Virus record (IMG/VR): IMGVR_UViG_3300046009_007953 | Coordinates: 1 to 24,563 of that record | Source of the DNA: a virus | Direction: 5' to 3' (one strand) | Length of the DNA: 24,563 nucleotides | In this document: positions 15,590-23,571 of the stretch, piece after piece | Layout of the letters: every line of letters begins with the position of its first letter | How positions within the stretch are numbered: the stretch's first letter is position 1 | Made by a program: the position numbers and the translations under genes | Notes under the pieces: model-generated | Told to the model about the DNA's origin: nothing | What the model saw: the letters and a program-made list of their open reading frames with translations, nothing else | Databases searched by the model: none

Positions 15590-18022
15590 ATGGCAGACAA
15601 TTCACCAGTTGGCATGATATGGAATGGACTTTTATGGGTTCCAACAGATCCAAAAAAAGCGTCATCTAAATCAAGTCGATACAAACCCACTAATATGAAA
15701 TCCAAAATCGGATTGTCTAAAGCCGACCCTTTGGGTAAATTTTTACCAAACATCGCAAAAGACGTATCCTCAATTAAAGCAAGTCTTTTCTCTCTTGTAA
15801 AAATTCAAGATCAAGAAAAAAAAGCAGCCGCTTTTGAGAAGACGAAAGAAAGGGCATTATCTTACGCCAGAAGGTACTTTAAAACTAAACCTACCAAGCA
15901 AGACAAAAAAGCATTTGAGCCAAACAAAAAAAGTTTTTTGGAAACAATCAAAGATGGTTTAACTAACATCTTTAAATTTGCTCTATTGGGTCTTGGTGCA
16001 ATCGGCGCCAGTAAACTTTTAAGTTTACCTGGTGTGATGGAAGGCATTACTAATTTTGTAAAAAAAGTAATTGTAGGTATTGCCGATCTAATTCAAAAAG
16101 GTACCAAATTTTTAACTGATCTGTTGAAAGATAATGAAGTTATAAACTCAATAGCGGGCGTTCTTAAAACCGTTCTTGGTGCAATTGCTAATGGTCTTTC
16201 AATAGCATCTGATTTTTTGAAAACCATTTTAGGTAACTCTGAAAACCAGAAAAGCATATCGAAAGTAATTTCTTCAGTAATTGGCGTAATCTTCAATGCG
16301 CTGTTGGCATCACTCACAGTTATTGGAAATGTTTTAAATGATAACAAAGATGCGATTGTCACTGGCGTAGTCAAACTATTCACAATTATTGCAAACGGAA
16401 TTGCTGGTGGTTTGAGAATGCTTGGAGACATGATTAGTGATCCTGATTTTAAAAATGCTGTTCAGCAAATATACTTTGCACTCAAAGACTTCTTAACAAC
16501 AATTCTAAATGAACCAATTGCTGAATTGGGTGGTGTGAAAGTAAATCTTAAAATGGCTTTTGTTGGTCTTGCTACTGTAATGGTAGGATTTGAACTTGCG
16601 ATGGCAGGATTCACAGCGTGGCTCGTAAGTAAATTTGTCACTGGTGGATTGAATTTACCTTCTAGGGGTGGTAGAGGAGGAGTAAAAACACCGACAACTG
16701 GAGGTTGGACAAAACCCAGTGCTGAAGTTACTGAGTATATTAGTGGAACAACGGAAAAAGTTGGCGGCACTGCCGGTGGTGGTTTAGTATCAAAAGCAAA
16801 AGGAATGGCAAAAGGTGTCGGTGGCTTTGTTGCGGGTAATGCTGGTAATATAGCCATGGGTGCAGTGACTTTAGGCGGAGCATATATCGGAGCAAGAGAA
16901 GGATATGATGCTTACAAAATGGCAAATGATCCAGAAGCACAAAGAAGAGCAAGAGAAGAAAGAGAATTAAGAAACGCACAAAATTTATCGCCGACAAGAG
17001 GCACCGAAGGACCCGCTTCAGAAAAACAAAGAACAGCGGCAACAACGGTAGCAAAATCTTTTTCAGGAAAATCGGCGGCAGAATTTATAGGATCAATGGA
17101 AGGTTTTGCTAAGAAAGCATATCTTGATCCTCCGGGTAACAATAAAAATCAATACTCAATCGGTTATGGACATCTAATTAAACCGCATGAGATAAAACAA
17201 GGATTCATAAATCTGGGTGATGGTAAGAAAGTTGTTGTAAAGGGTCCCGGTGGAGCAGACACGACAATCAGTGAATCTGAAGCAAAGACATTATTGAATT
17301 CTGATTTACCAAAATATGAAAACATGGCAGTCAGATCAATTGGTTCTGATGCATGGGAAAAACTTGGTCAAGACCAGAGAAATGCACTTACATCATTAGC
17401 TTATAACGGCGGCAAAGGTCAAATTGATTATCTGGTAAGATTTGGCCTAAGAAAAGCTATTATGGAAGGTAATAAAGAAGAGGCAGCAAAAATCATTTAT
17501 GAAAAAGGTTGGAAAACATCTGGCGGAAAATATCTAGCAGGTCTTGAAACCCGCCGCTTAAAAGAAGCATCGTTATTCGGTGGCGGTGCAGCGGCTGAGC
17601 AACTTGCAAAAGCACCGACACCTGCACCAACACCAGAAGCAAGAATATCTGAACAAGCGGGTGCATTTAACATTGCACCAATTTCTTCTGCTGCGGCAGC
17701 AATCTCAGATAAAAAAGTAGAAGTTCTAAAAAGAAGTCAAACTTTTGGACAAAAAGTAAGCCAGTTTGTGCAAGATACTCTGGTTTCTGGTTTGGAAAAA
17801 GGTGGTGATTTCTTAAAAGGCCTAGACGAAATGACCGGTGGCAAACTTGGAATTGCATCGGGTGAATTAGCATCTGCACTTAGAACCAGAGGATTATTTG
17901 AAATGACTCCTGATGTCATTGATGGTTCTAGAAATATATCTTATGCAGACAGAGTGCAAACCAATGAGCCTATTCCAAGTGTATACGATCAAACCCTTTT
18001 GACTAAGTTGAGAATGGCATAA
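15590..18022 (+). CDS. Tape-measure-like tail protein with GH24 lysozyme domain (810 aa)
   Basis: Residues 1-110 are basic and helical. Residues about 115-345 hold many hydrophobic helices (IFKFALLGLGAIGASKLLSL, VISSVIGVIFNALLASLTVI, FVGLATVMVGFELAMAGFTA), the composition of tape-measure proteins. About 365-490 is a Gly/Ala/Arg linker. About 495-645 is a T4-lysozyme-type GH24 muramidase: E504, eight residues, D513, then YSIGYGHL with S523 where the family has Thr; LTSLAYNGG and KTSGGKYLAGLETRR follow. The C-terminus has LDEMTGGKLGIASG (745-758). The next gene has the same plan and is probably a paralogue. AGAAGG lies about 10 bases before the ATG. A role as tape measure or hub-interior enzyme carrier is inferred; T4's tape measure gp29 has no lysozyme. 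Confidence 0.88.
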   Translation: MADNSPVGMIWNGLLWVPTDPKKASSKSSRYKPTNMKSKIGLSKADPLGKFLPNIAKDVSSIKASLFSLVKIQDQEKKAAAFEKTKERALSYARRYFKTKPTKQDKKAFEPNKKSFLETIKDGLTNIFKFALLGLGAIGASKLLSLPGVMEGITNFVKKVIVGIADLIQKGTKFLTDLLKDNEVINSIAGVLKTVLGAIANGLSIASDFLKTILGNSENQKSISKVISSVIGVIFNALLASLTVIGNVLNDNKDAIVTGVVKLFTIIANGIAGGLRMLGDMISDPDFKNAVQQIYFALKDFLTTILNEPIAELGGVKVNLKMAFVGLATVMVGFELAMAGFTAWLVSKFVTGGLNLPSRGGRGGVKTPTTGGWTKPSAEVTEYISGTTEKVGGTAGGGLVSKAKGMAKGVGGFVAGNAGNIAMGAVTLGGAYIGAREGYDAYKMANDPEAQRRAREERELRNAQNLSPTRGTEGPASEKQRTAATTVAKSFSGKSAAEFIGSMEGFAKKAYLDPPGNNKNQYSIGYGHLIKPHEIKQGFINLGDGKKVVVKGPGGADTTISESEAKTLLNSDLPKYENMAVRSIGSDAWEKLGQDQRNALTSLAYNGGKGQIDYLVRFGLRKAIMEGNKEEAAKIIYEKGWKTSGGKYLAGLETRRLKEASLFGGGAAAEQLAKAPTPAPTPEARISEQAGAFNIAPISSAAAAISDKKVEVLKRSQTFGQKVSQFVQDTLVSGLEKGGDFLKGLDEMTGGKLGIASGELASALRTRGLFEMTPDVIDGSRNISYADRVQTNEPIPSVYDQTLLTKLRMA

Positions 18023-20613
18023 TGGCAATTCCTACAATCACCACGCCAACGCCTGAGAAAAGTAATTTAGAAAAAGTATTAGTTAATGTTTCTAAAGATT
18101 TCGCTGCCATAAGAAAAAGTTTTGCTAGACTTAATCTTGGAAAAAAACAAGAGACAGCGATTCGTTCATCACAACAATCTGATGTAAGGCGAACTGCGTA
18201 TAAAGAAAAATTCTCGAAAGTTGTTAAAACCGAAAACATTGATGACGGAAAACGAAATTTAAAAGATACAACAAAAAGTTTTTTTGATTCGTTAAGTTCA
18301 ATCGGTGGAGTTCTAGGCACAGCGTTCGCTTACTTAGGTGTTGCAGGTATCGTAAAAATGTTACTTTCAGCAACAGGCACAGGCAAATATGTGTCTGGAT
18401 TTGTTACGAATATTTTCACATCGATTACAGATTTAATTAAAAAAACTGCCAACTTCTTACTCTCAATATTTCAAGATTCACAAGTTCGTGCGGCATTCGT
18501 AAAAGCATTCTCATCGCTTTTTTCGTTTCTAGGTAGTTTACTTTATGCCAGTTTCTCTCTCATAAAAACTCTGCTTACCGACAACGAAGTTATACAAACT
18601 TTAGGTAGAATTGTCAAATCGATTTTCACAGTCATTTTTGATGGCATTATTATACTAACTGAAATAATTAAAGACTTGTTCAACCAAAACGGTGCAGCGA
18701 TTAAAGATGGTGTAGTACAATTCTTAACTGAAATACTACGAACGCTTACCGTTGCATTTGAAGTTGCGAAAGATGTCTTCACAACAGCGGTAAACAATCC
18801 AGAGTTCATCGATTCGATGAAGAATGTCTTCAAAAATTTTTGGTATCTGATTGTAGAGGCATTTAAACAAGATTACAAAACAGCGTCTGGAGAAACCACA
18901 AATATTTGGTTCGAAATAGGTGAGATCATAGGAAAAATGGCATTATTTTATGGTGCCCTTTTGTCCGCAAAAGTATTATTGATGAAAGCCGTTCGTGATC
19001 TAAGTATGGCTAAATTTGATTTCTCAAAAGAGTGTGATTGTGGTATGGTAGGTCCTGACGATTTGGATAGAGATAAGAAAAAGCCAACTGGTAAAGGAAG
19101 AAAACCGTCAACGAAAAAGGGATCAGTTGGTGACAGATTAGGAAAATTTGGAAGTAACGTTGCAGAAGGTGCAAAAAATCTTTGGGGTAAAGTCAGTTCT
19201 TTTGGTGAGAACATTTACAACAAAGCCAAAGGCTTAGGTAAAGCGATCTATGGATATCTTGAAAATCGTATAAAGAGTTCTGCTCGTTATTTTCGTGCCA
19301 TATTTGGCAATCCATCTTTACGTAAAAAAGTTAATGGTATTATTTTGCAAAAACTTGGTCAAAAAGTCGCAGAGTATTTTGGTAAGTTAGCAACGAAGGC
19401 AACTGTAGCGGCCGCTGGAATTACAACTGGTGGTGTTATTACTGTATTGATGACTGCGTTAGCAGTGGCTGATACGGCGTTATTGCTCTACGCAATTTAC
19501 GAACTTCTATTTGTAACAACTGATGGTGAAAAAGAAGACGGTGGTTATTTTCCACAAATGGCAGCAGAGATAGAAAAATGGCTTAAAGAGAATCCAGAAA
19601 CGACACCTCTACCTGCTCCTGAAGAAGCACCAGTTGCAACACCAAACTTAGCACAATTAAATAAAGAAGGATCAAGAATTGGCGCAGGTTATGCTGAAGC
19701 GGCAGCACCTTCTGTCGCACCTATGCCAATACAAATGGCACCAGCACCAAGATCGACAACTACTCCTTCTCAATCTGCCGTAGCAAGTGCCGAATCTGAT
19801 GTTTCTAAAGCACAAGTAATTGGTGCTGGCAGTGCGGCAGCAACAGCAGCACTGCAAGAAAAAATGAAAAAAGGTGATGTGTCGGCTGAACCTCACGAAG
19901 CTGGAACAGACGTATTAGCACAAAATCTTATGGGATTTGTTCCTGGTTTCAAACAATTCACAGCATTTGATGACGCATTTCATGGTAAAGTATCACCAGG
20001 CTCGAAACACAATTCGGGACTTGCAATAGACTTTACTGTAAATGGCGGTTCAAAAGAATATGCCGCAGCGACAGCCGCAGTTAGAAAACATTTATCAGAT
20101 TTGGGTTTAGGACCTGGTGACGTAAGAGTAATCGATGAGTTGAATAATCCATCTTCTAAAGCAACCGGTCCACACATACATGTTCAGTTTCAATCAAAAG
20201 AAGCGGCTGACAGATACAGAAGTTTATTTCCAAATGTTCAACTCACAGCACTAGCAAAAGAATCGAACGATATTGGTCCTGTTGAAGGAACACCGTTTAC
20301 GATGGCAAAAAATGCTATGCAAGAAATTCCTGAACAAAAACAAAAAAGTTTTGCATCAAAAATGATTGAAGACATGATGGGCGGCATGACAGCACTTGAT
20401 GAGATGTCTGGAGGCAAATTGGGTCTTGCTTCTAGTGATATGAAAAGTTTGATGAGAGGCTTGGAAGATGAACTCAATAAGGGAACAACGTTTATCGACA
20501 ACTCTGTAAAAATAGCATCACAGAAAGTTGAAGAAAGAATAGGCTCACCAAGAAGTGTAGCACAGACAAATGAAAACGTGCTGAGTGCTATTTTGAATCG
20601 ACAAACTACATAA
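18022..20613 (+). CDS. Second tape-measure-like tail protein with M15-like peptidase domain (863 aa)
   Basis: The start overlaps the previous stop (TAATG). The backbone parallels the preceding protein: KDFAAIRKSF near the N-terminus, hydrophobic helices at about 95-340, LLTDNEVI (DNEVI from 187; from 181 in the other) and C-terminal LDEMSGGKLGLASS (792-805). A Lys/Gly-rich linker with the pair ECDCG follows at about 340-375, then a second hydrophobic stretch (about 465-500) and a Pro/Ala linker. Residues about 630-735 form an M15-type zinc peptidase: SKHNSGLAIDF with H663 and D670, and GPHIHVQF with H718 and H720. Such enzymes cut peptide stems of peptidoglycan. It is the last gene of the rightward operon. 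The domain assignment is by motif only; M23 is less likely because of the H-x6-D pattern. Confidence 0.87.
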   Translation: MAIPTITTPTPEKSNLEKVLVNVSKDFAAIRKSFARLNLGKKQETAIRSSQQSDVRRTAYKEKFSKVVKTENIDDGKRNLKDTTKSFFDSLSSIGGVLGTAFAYLGVAGIVKMLLSATGTGKYVSGFVTNIFTSITDLIKKTANFLLSIFQDSQVRAAFVKAFSSLFSFLGSLLYASFSLIKTLLTDNEVIQTLGRIVKSIFTVIFDGIIILTEIIKDLFNQNGAAIKDGVVQFLTEILRTLTVAFEVAKDVFTTAVNNPEFIDSMKNVFKNFWYLIVEAFKQDYKTASGETTNIWFEIGEIIGKMALFYGALLSAKVLLMKAVRDLSMAKFDFSKECDCGMVGPDDLDRDKKKPTGKGRKPSTKKGSVGDRLGKFGSNVAEGAKNLWGKVSSFGENIYNKAKGLGKAIYGYLENRIKSSARYFRAIFGNPSLRKKVNGIILQKLGQKVAEYFGKLATKATVAAAGITTGGVITVLMTALAVADTALLLYAIYELLFVTTDGEKEDGGYFPQMAAEIEKWLKENPETTPLPAPEEAPVATPNLAQLNKEGSRIGAGYAEAAAPSVAPMPIQMAPAPRSTTTPSQSAVASAESDVSKAQVIGAGSAAATAALQEKMKKGDVSAEPHEAGTDVLAQNLMGFVPGFKQFTAFDDAFHGKVSPGSKHNSGLAIDFTVNGGSKEYAAATAAVRKHLSDLGLGPGDVRVIDELNNPSSKATGPHIHVQFQSKEAADRYRSLFPNVQLTALAKESNDIGPVEGTPFTMAKNAMQEIPEQKQKSFASKMIEDMMGGMTALDEMSGGKLGLASSDMKSLMRGLEDELNKGTTFIDNSVKIASQKVEERIGSPRSVAQTNENVLSAILNRQTT

Positions 20614-20637
20614 AAAAACGGCACCCGAAGGTGCCGT
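20612..20637 (-). terminator. Intrinsic terminator for the leftward gp32 transcript
   Basis: An 8-bp perfect stem (ACGGCACC / GGTGCCGT) closes a four-base loop at 20618-20637. On the minus strand the loop is C(TTCG)G, the very stable UUCG tetraloop, and it is followed by seven T residues. It begins ten bases past the gp32 stop. On the plus strand the hairpin is followed by CAAACC, not a T run, so it should terminate leftward transcription well and rightward transcription poorly. Confidence 0.9.
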
Positions 20638-20646
20638 CAAACCTAA

Positions 20647-21504
20647 TTAATCTTCTGCTAGAGACTTAAAGTAATCAAGTTCTTCATCTTCAATATCCGG
20701 TGAAGAACGTGGTGTAAAGTCTTCAGCCTTAGTCTTAGACACTGGTGCAGCACCATCCAGACCAAGAACTTTATCAAGTTTTGCCTTCAACACATCATAT
20801 GACTTAAAGTGTTTAGGATCAAGAAACTCTTTGAGTGAATATTCTTTTTTCCACAATGCTTCAAGTTTAGCATCATCACCATCAAATAACGCTGACGGAG
20901 AATCAAACTCAGACTTGTCATAGTTACGATAGCCCTCAACTTGACGAATCTTGATTTTGAAGTTCGCACCATCCCAGAAGTCGAATGGATTGATTGCTTT
21001 CTCATCTTCAAACTGAGGATTCATTGCTTCGGTCAGTTTATCAAAGATTTTCTTACCAAACTTATACAGTTTGATTTTGCCTTCATTTTCTGGATTCTTA
21101 GGATCAGAAACGATCAATACATTTGAAATGTATGTGAGGCGGCGTTTCTGTTTACGTGCAATTTCTTTGTTCGCTTCGATACCAGAATTCCATAGAACAG
21201 AGTTGTATTCTGATACTGGATCTTTCTGATTCAAAGTGGTCAAAGAATTTTCAATGTACCAACCACCAGGACCTTGAAAGCCGTGATTGAAAACACGAAC
21301 CCAAGGAAGTGCATCATCACCATCTGCCGCTGGTGCTGGCAAAAAACGAATGATTGCCATACCATTACCGGCTTTATCTACTTCCGGTTGCCAAAAACGA
21401 TCATCATCTTTAGAACCTTCTGCTGGTGTATTAATTGATTCAATCGCTTTGGTGAGTTTGTCGAACGAATTGCGATTGCTTTTGAGACTAGCAAAATCTG
21501 CCAT
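20647..21504 (-). CDS. 32: Single-stranded DNA-binding protein gp32-like (285 aa)
   Basis: The core matches gp32 of T4-like cyanophages: LPWVRVFNHGFQGPGGWYIE (66-85), NSLTTLNQKDPVSEYN, EIARKQKRRLTYISNVLIV (114-132) and KLYKFGKKIFDKL (145-157), forming the OB-fold. The C-terminus is acidic (SPDIEDEELDYFKSLAED), as needed for contacts with replication partners such as gp59. The protein has no cysteine at all, so the zinc site of T4 gp32 (one His, three Cys) is absent; H74 remains. T4 gp32 has 301 residues. GAGG lies 7 bases before the ATG. gp32 coats ssDNA in replication, repair and recombination. It ends in front of a strong terminator, and the 24 bases upstream hold only the ribosome site. 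Confidence 0.97.
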   Translation of the reverse strand: MADFASLKSNRNSFDKLTKAIESINTPAEGSKDDDRFWQPEVDKAGNGMAIIRFLPAPAADGDDALPWVRVFNHGFQGPGGWYIENSLTTLNQKDPVSEYNSVLWNSGIEANKEIARKQKRRLTYISNVLIVSDPKNPENEGKIKLYKFGKKIFDKLTEAMNPQFEDEKAINPFDFWDGANFKIKIRQVEGYRNYDKSEFDSPSALFDGDDAKLEALWKKEYSLKEFLDPKHFKSYDVLKAKLDKVLGLDGAAPVSKTKAEDFTPRSSPDIEDEELDYFKSLAED

Positions 21505-21528
21505 AGTTTACCTCGTATAAGTTAATTG

Positions 21529-22071
21529 TTAAAAAGTATGTGCGTCTTGTCCACATGATTCATTATATACTTGTATATATGTATCGTCAAGAACCGATTG
21601 CACGATTTTTATCGTTTTAGCCGTATCTTTGTGAAGAATTCCTATACCACCTGCCATATTAAAGTCATCAATGACATCTTGCGTATCATCAATAAGAATA
21701 ATATCCGATTTGGCATAGTTCGCCTTCAAATGACGACCAGGTACGATATTGGCTTTGAAGTCAATGTAATGTCTTTTCAGCCAAACCTTTTTCTGTCGCT
21801 TCACCTCTTCATGATGCATACGACCACCCGAAGAAGAGAGTATCTCGACGGGAATATCCAGTGAGATAATATACTTTAGTAGTTCTTTACCACCAGGATA
21901 CCAATCTAAAGTTTCGAAGTTGCTACCGTCTACAAATTGATTCCATTTTTCATCATGTTTCTCACCACGTTCACGGCTGCTTGCCGCTTTTTCTTTGAAG
22001 ACCTCTTTATATCTTTTGTTGAAGTCGGATAATACTCCATCCATATCAAGATATATTTTCTGTATTCGCAT
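21529..22071 (-). CDS. 5'(3')-deoxyribonucleotidase, HAD superfamily (180 aa)
   Basis: The protein starts MRIQKIYLDMDGVLSDFNKR with the HAD nucleophile/acid pair D9-x-D11, then ILSSSGG as motif II, basic residues in EVKRQKKVWLKRHYIDFKAN, and DIILIDDTQDVIDDF as motif IV. This fits the NT5C (5'-nucleotidase, deoxy type C) family, which removes phosphate from deoxynucleoside monophosphates. In phages such enzymes may tune dNTP pools or protect against unusual nucleotides. The ATG at 22069-22071 is chosen because AAGGAA lies 5 bases upstream and the HAD motif starts at residue 6; a longer frame would add 14 residues from within gp59. It overlaps the end of gp59 by 26 bases. In T4 no gene of this type lies between 59 and 32. 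Confidence 0.88.
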   Translation of the reverse strand: MRIQKIYLDMDGVLSDFNKRYKEVFKEKAASSRERGEKHDEKWNQFVDGSNFETLDWYPGGKELLKYIISLDIPVEILSSSGGRMHHEEVKRQKKVWLKRHYIDFKANIVPGRHLKANYAKSDIILIDDTQDVIDDFNMAGGIGILHKDTAKTIKIVQSVLDDTYIQVYNESCGQDAHTF

Positions 22072-22657
22072 CGTATTCCTTTTTGAGTATAAGTTTATAT
22101 TTTGTTTGTTCAAACGGTATGAACGGTGTATACTTTTTTATTTTTCGACTGATGTTAGGATAGTGAATGGTATCACCGATTTTCTTATCCCATGACGGTA
22201 AGAAGTTGAGTATCTTATTCAGTATACAGATTGATTCCAGCGAAATTTCATCATGCAAAAGTTTCTGTAGCAATTCCGGATACTCACCGTCATGTACTAT
22301 TAATGAATCATTTGGGCTCTCCTGACTCATTAATGATTCAATATCATTCGTAAAGGTGTACGTCAACGATTGAACAATTTTCTGTCGTTTACGATACTCA
22401 ATGTCTGCATCATTGGTCAGAAGATGGCCTATCCAGACATCATGGTTATTAACCAAATTAGCAACAATATAATCACGGCATATGTCAGCATTTGTGAATC
22501 TCCGACTGAGTTTATAAAAGTGCCACTTATCTTTACGATTCTCAAATGCACCAATGCTTGTGCTTACCTTACCATTGTACTTAAAGTAATCGTAAGAATC
22601 TGAATTAAAGTGGAGTTTAAGAGAAGTGTATATACAGAATGCTTCATATCCTGTCAT
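22046..22657 (-). CDS. 59: Helicase loader gp59-like (203 aa)
   Basis: The N-terminal pattern YDYFKYNGK (22-30), ENRKDKWHFYKLS (39-51), then DYIVANLVNNHDVWIG (62-77) lines up with T4 gp59 (217 residues), which reads YDVIKYN, KRRDKYFFQKLS and FISNLVANQDAWIG at the same places. The C-terminal half has SLESICILNKILNFLPSWDK, like the family's second helical domain. gp59 binds forked DNA and gp32 and loads the gp41 helicase. Its start overlaps the gp33 stop in ATGA (22654-22657), so the two are coupled. The order 33-59-32 matches T4 apart from the inserted nucleotidase. Confidence 0.88.
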   Translation of the reverse strand: MTGYEAFCIYTSLKLHFNSDSYDYFKYNGKVSTSIGAFENRKDKWHFYKLSRRFTNADICRDYIVANLVNNHDVWIGHLLTNDADIEYRKRQKIVQSLTYTFTNDIESLMSQESPNDSLIVHDGEYPELLQKLLHDEISLESICILNKILNFLPSWDKKIGDTIHYPNISRKIKKYTPFIPFEQTKYKLILKKEYDANTENIS

Positions 22658-22878
22658 ATCGGTAAACGATTGCCTTTCACTTTCAACATATTCAAACGTT
22701 CTGCTTGTTCATGAATTTTTGCTTTAAGATTTGGTGTAATGAGTGAAGCAGCAACCTCAATTTCCAAACCAGTCTCTTTGCAGTGTTCGGTGATAGCCTC
22801 AAGATATGTATAATCTGTATTGGCCACCAATCTCTCAATCTGCAAAGAAAACTTCAGCATTTCATCTTTTGTTGGCAT
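22654..22878 (-). CDS. 33: Late transcription coactivator gp33-like (74 aa)
   Basis: The small protein starts MPTKDEMLKFSLQIERLVA and continues YTYLEAITEHCKETGLEIEV, AASLITPNLKAKIHEQAE. This is the pattern I know for gp33 in T4-like cyanophages; T4 gp33 is longer (112 residues). gp33 binds the RNA polymerase beta flap and links it to the sliding clamp for late transcription, working with gp55. It starts in a TAATG overlap with the upstream 143-residue gene and overlaps gp59 by four bases. The short length and weak information content keep this slightly below certainty; position next to 59 and 32 supports it. Confidence 0.85.
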   Translation of the reverse strand: MPTKDEMLKFSLQIERLVANTDYTYLEAITEHCKETGLEIEVAASLITPNLKAKIHEQAERLNMLKVKGNRLPI

Positions 22879-23309
22879 TAGAATTGAACTCTAATTTTGC
22901 TGCCTGTGCTACTTGGCAATTCTGCCGACCACGATGCTGCCATGCCTGCAGGTGATGCTGATAGTGGTATATCATGAACAGACAGTGCTTTAATTTGTGC
23001 CGATGTCAATGGTTGGATATCAGCAGTAGTCAAAGATTGTACAGGCTGACCTAGACCAAATGGCCATCCATTGTTAGGCAAGTGATCCATAGAAAACTTA
23101 TCTTGATTGGGTGTTTCTTCTTCATAAGTTTCATATGGCACGACTTCAATCGTGCCTTCGATTTGATAACCACAACCCTGCAAAAAGTCTCTCATAAAAG
23201 AAAGAATGTCATCAACATACAAGGCGTTACAGTTCATCTCCAAATCTCGTTCGCCTTCGGCAGAATGGAAGCGAAATGTAAAATTGTGTTCATCACTATT
23301 GTAACTCAT
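22878..23309 (-). CDS. Hypothetical protein with an LTxxDI-type repeat (143 aa)
   Basis: No function recognised. Residues 1-60 look like a small alpha/beta domain (FTFRFHSAEGERDLEMNCNA, then YVDDILSFMRDFLQGCGYQI), a type I recall near gp33/gp59 in marine T4-like phages. Residues 61-90 are acidic and Pro/Gly-rich. Residues 92-116 hold three short repeats (LTTADIQP, LTSAQIKA, LSVHDIPL), similar to repeats in surface and adhesin proteins. The C-terminus is Ser/Ala-rich and ends SSTGSKIRVQF. GGGAG lies about 9 bases before the ATG. It is coupled to gp33 by a TAATG overlap. Confidence 0.82.
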   Translation of the reverse strand: MSYNSDEHNFTFRFHSAEGERDLEMNCNALYVDDILSFMRDFLQGCGYQIEGTIEVVPYETYEEETPNQDKFSMDHLPNNGWPFGLGQPVQSLTTADIQPLTSAQIKALSVHDIPLSASPAGMAASWSAELPSSTGSKIRVQF

Positions 23310-23323
23310 AATATAATCTCCCT

Positions 23324-23545
23324 TTATTTACGATTAGCAGCGTGTGCAATACAAACAATATCATCACTCTTGGCATATGAACACCGTACAGCCAATGGGT
23401 CAATACCTTTTGCAATAGCGTTTTCAATATTTGCTGCCATCAGTTTACGGTCGTTTAAACCATAGATACATGCCGCAGCAACGATTGAAAGTAAAACCAA
23501 AGTAACTGAAACTGTGGTTATACTACTCAATCCTTTTTCCATCAT
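23324..23545 (-). CDS. Small single-pass membrane protein (73 aa)
   Basis: Starting MMEKGLSSITTVSVTLVL, the protein has one hydrophobic segment at about residues 8-28 (TVSVTLVLLSIVAAACIYGL) and a soluble C-terminal part with KGIDPLAVRCSYAKSDD and VCIAHAANRK. I recall small phage proteins with the same 'KG-DPLA-RC' element but know no function. AAGGAG lies just upstream; it suits the first ATG poorly (3 bases) and the next codon, also ATG, well (6 bases), so the true start may be 23542. A longer frame to 23575 overlapping the SleB gene in ATGA is also possible. Because it follows a secreted wall hydrolase, a holin- or spanin-like role can be imagined but is unproven. Confidence 0.72.
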   Translation of the reverse strand: MMEKGLSSITTVSVTLVLLSIVAAACIYGLNDRKLMAANIENAIAKGIDPLAVRCSYAKSDDIVCIAHAANRK

Positions 23546-23571
23546 CTTCTCCTTTTTGCTTGATAAAATAC

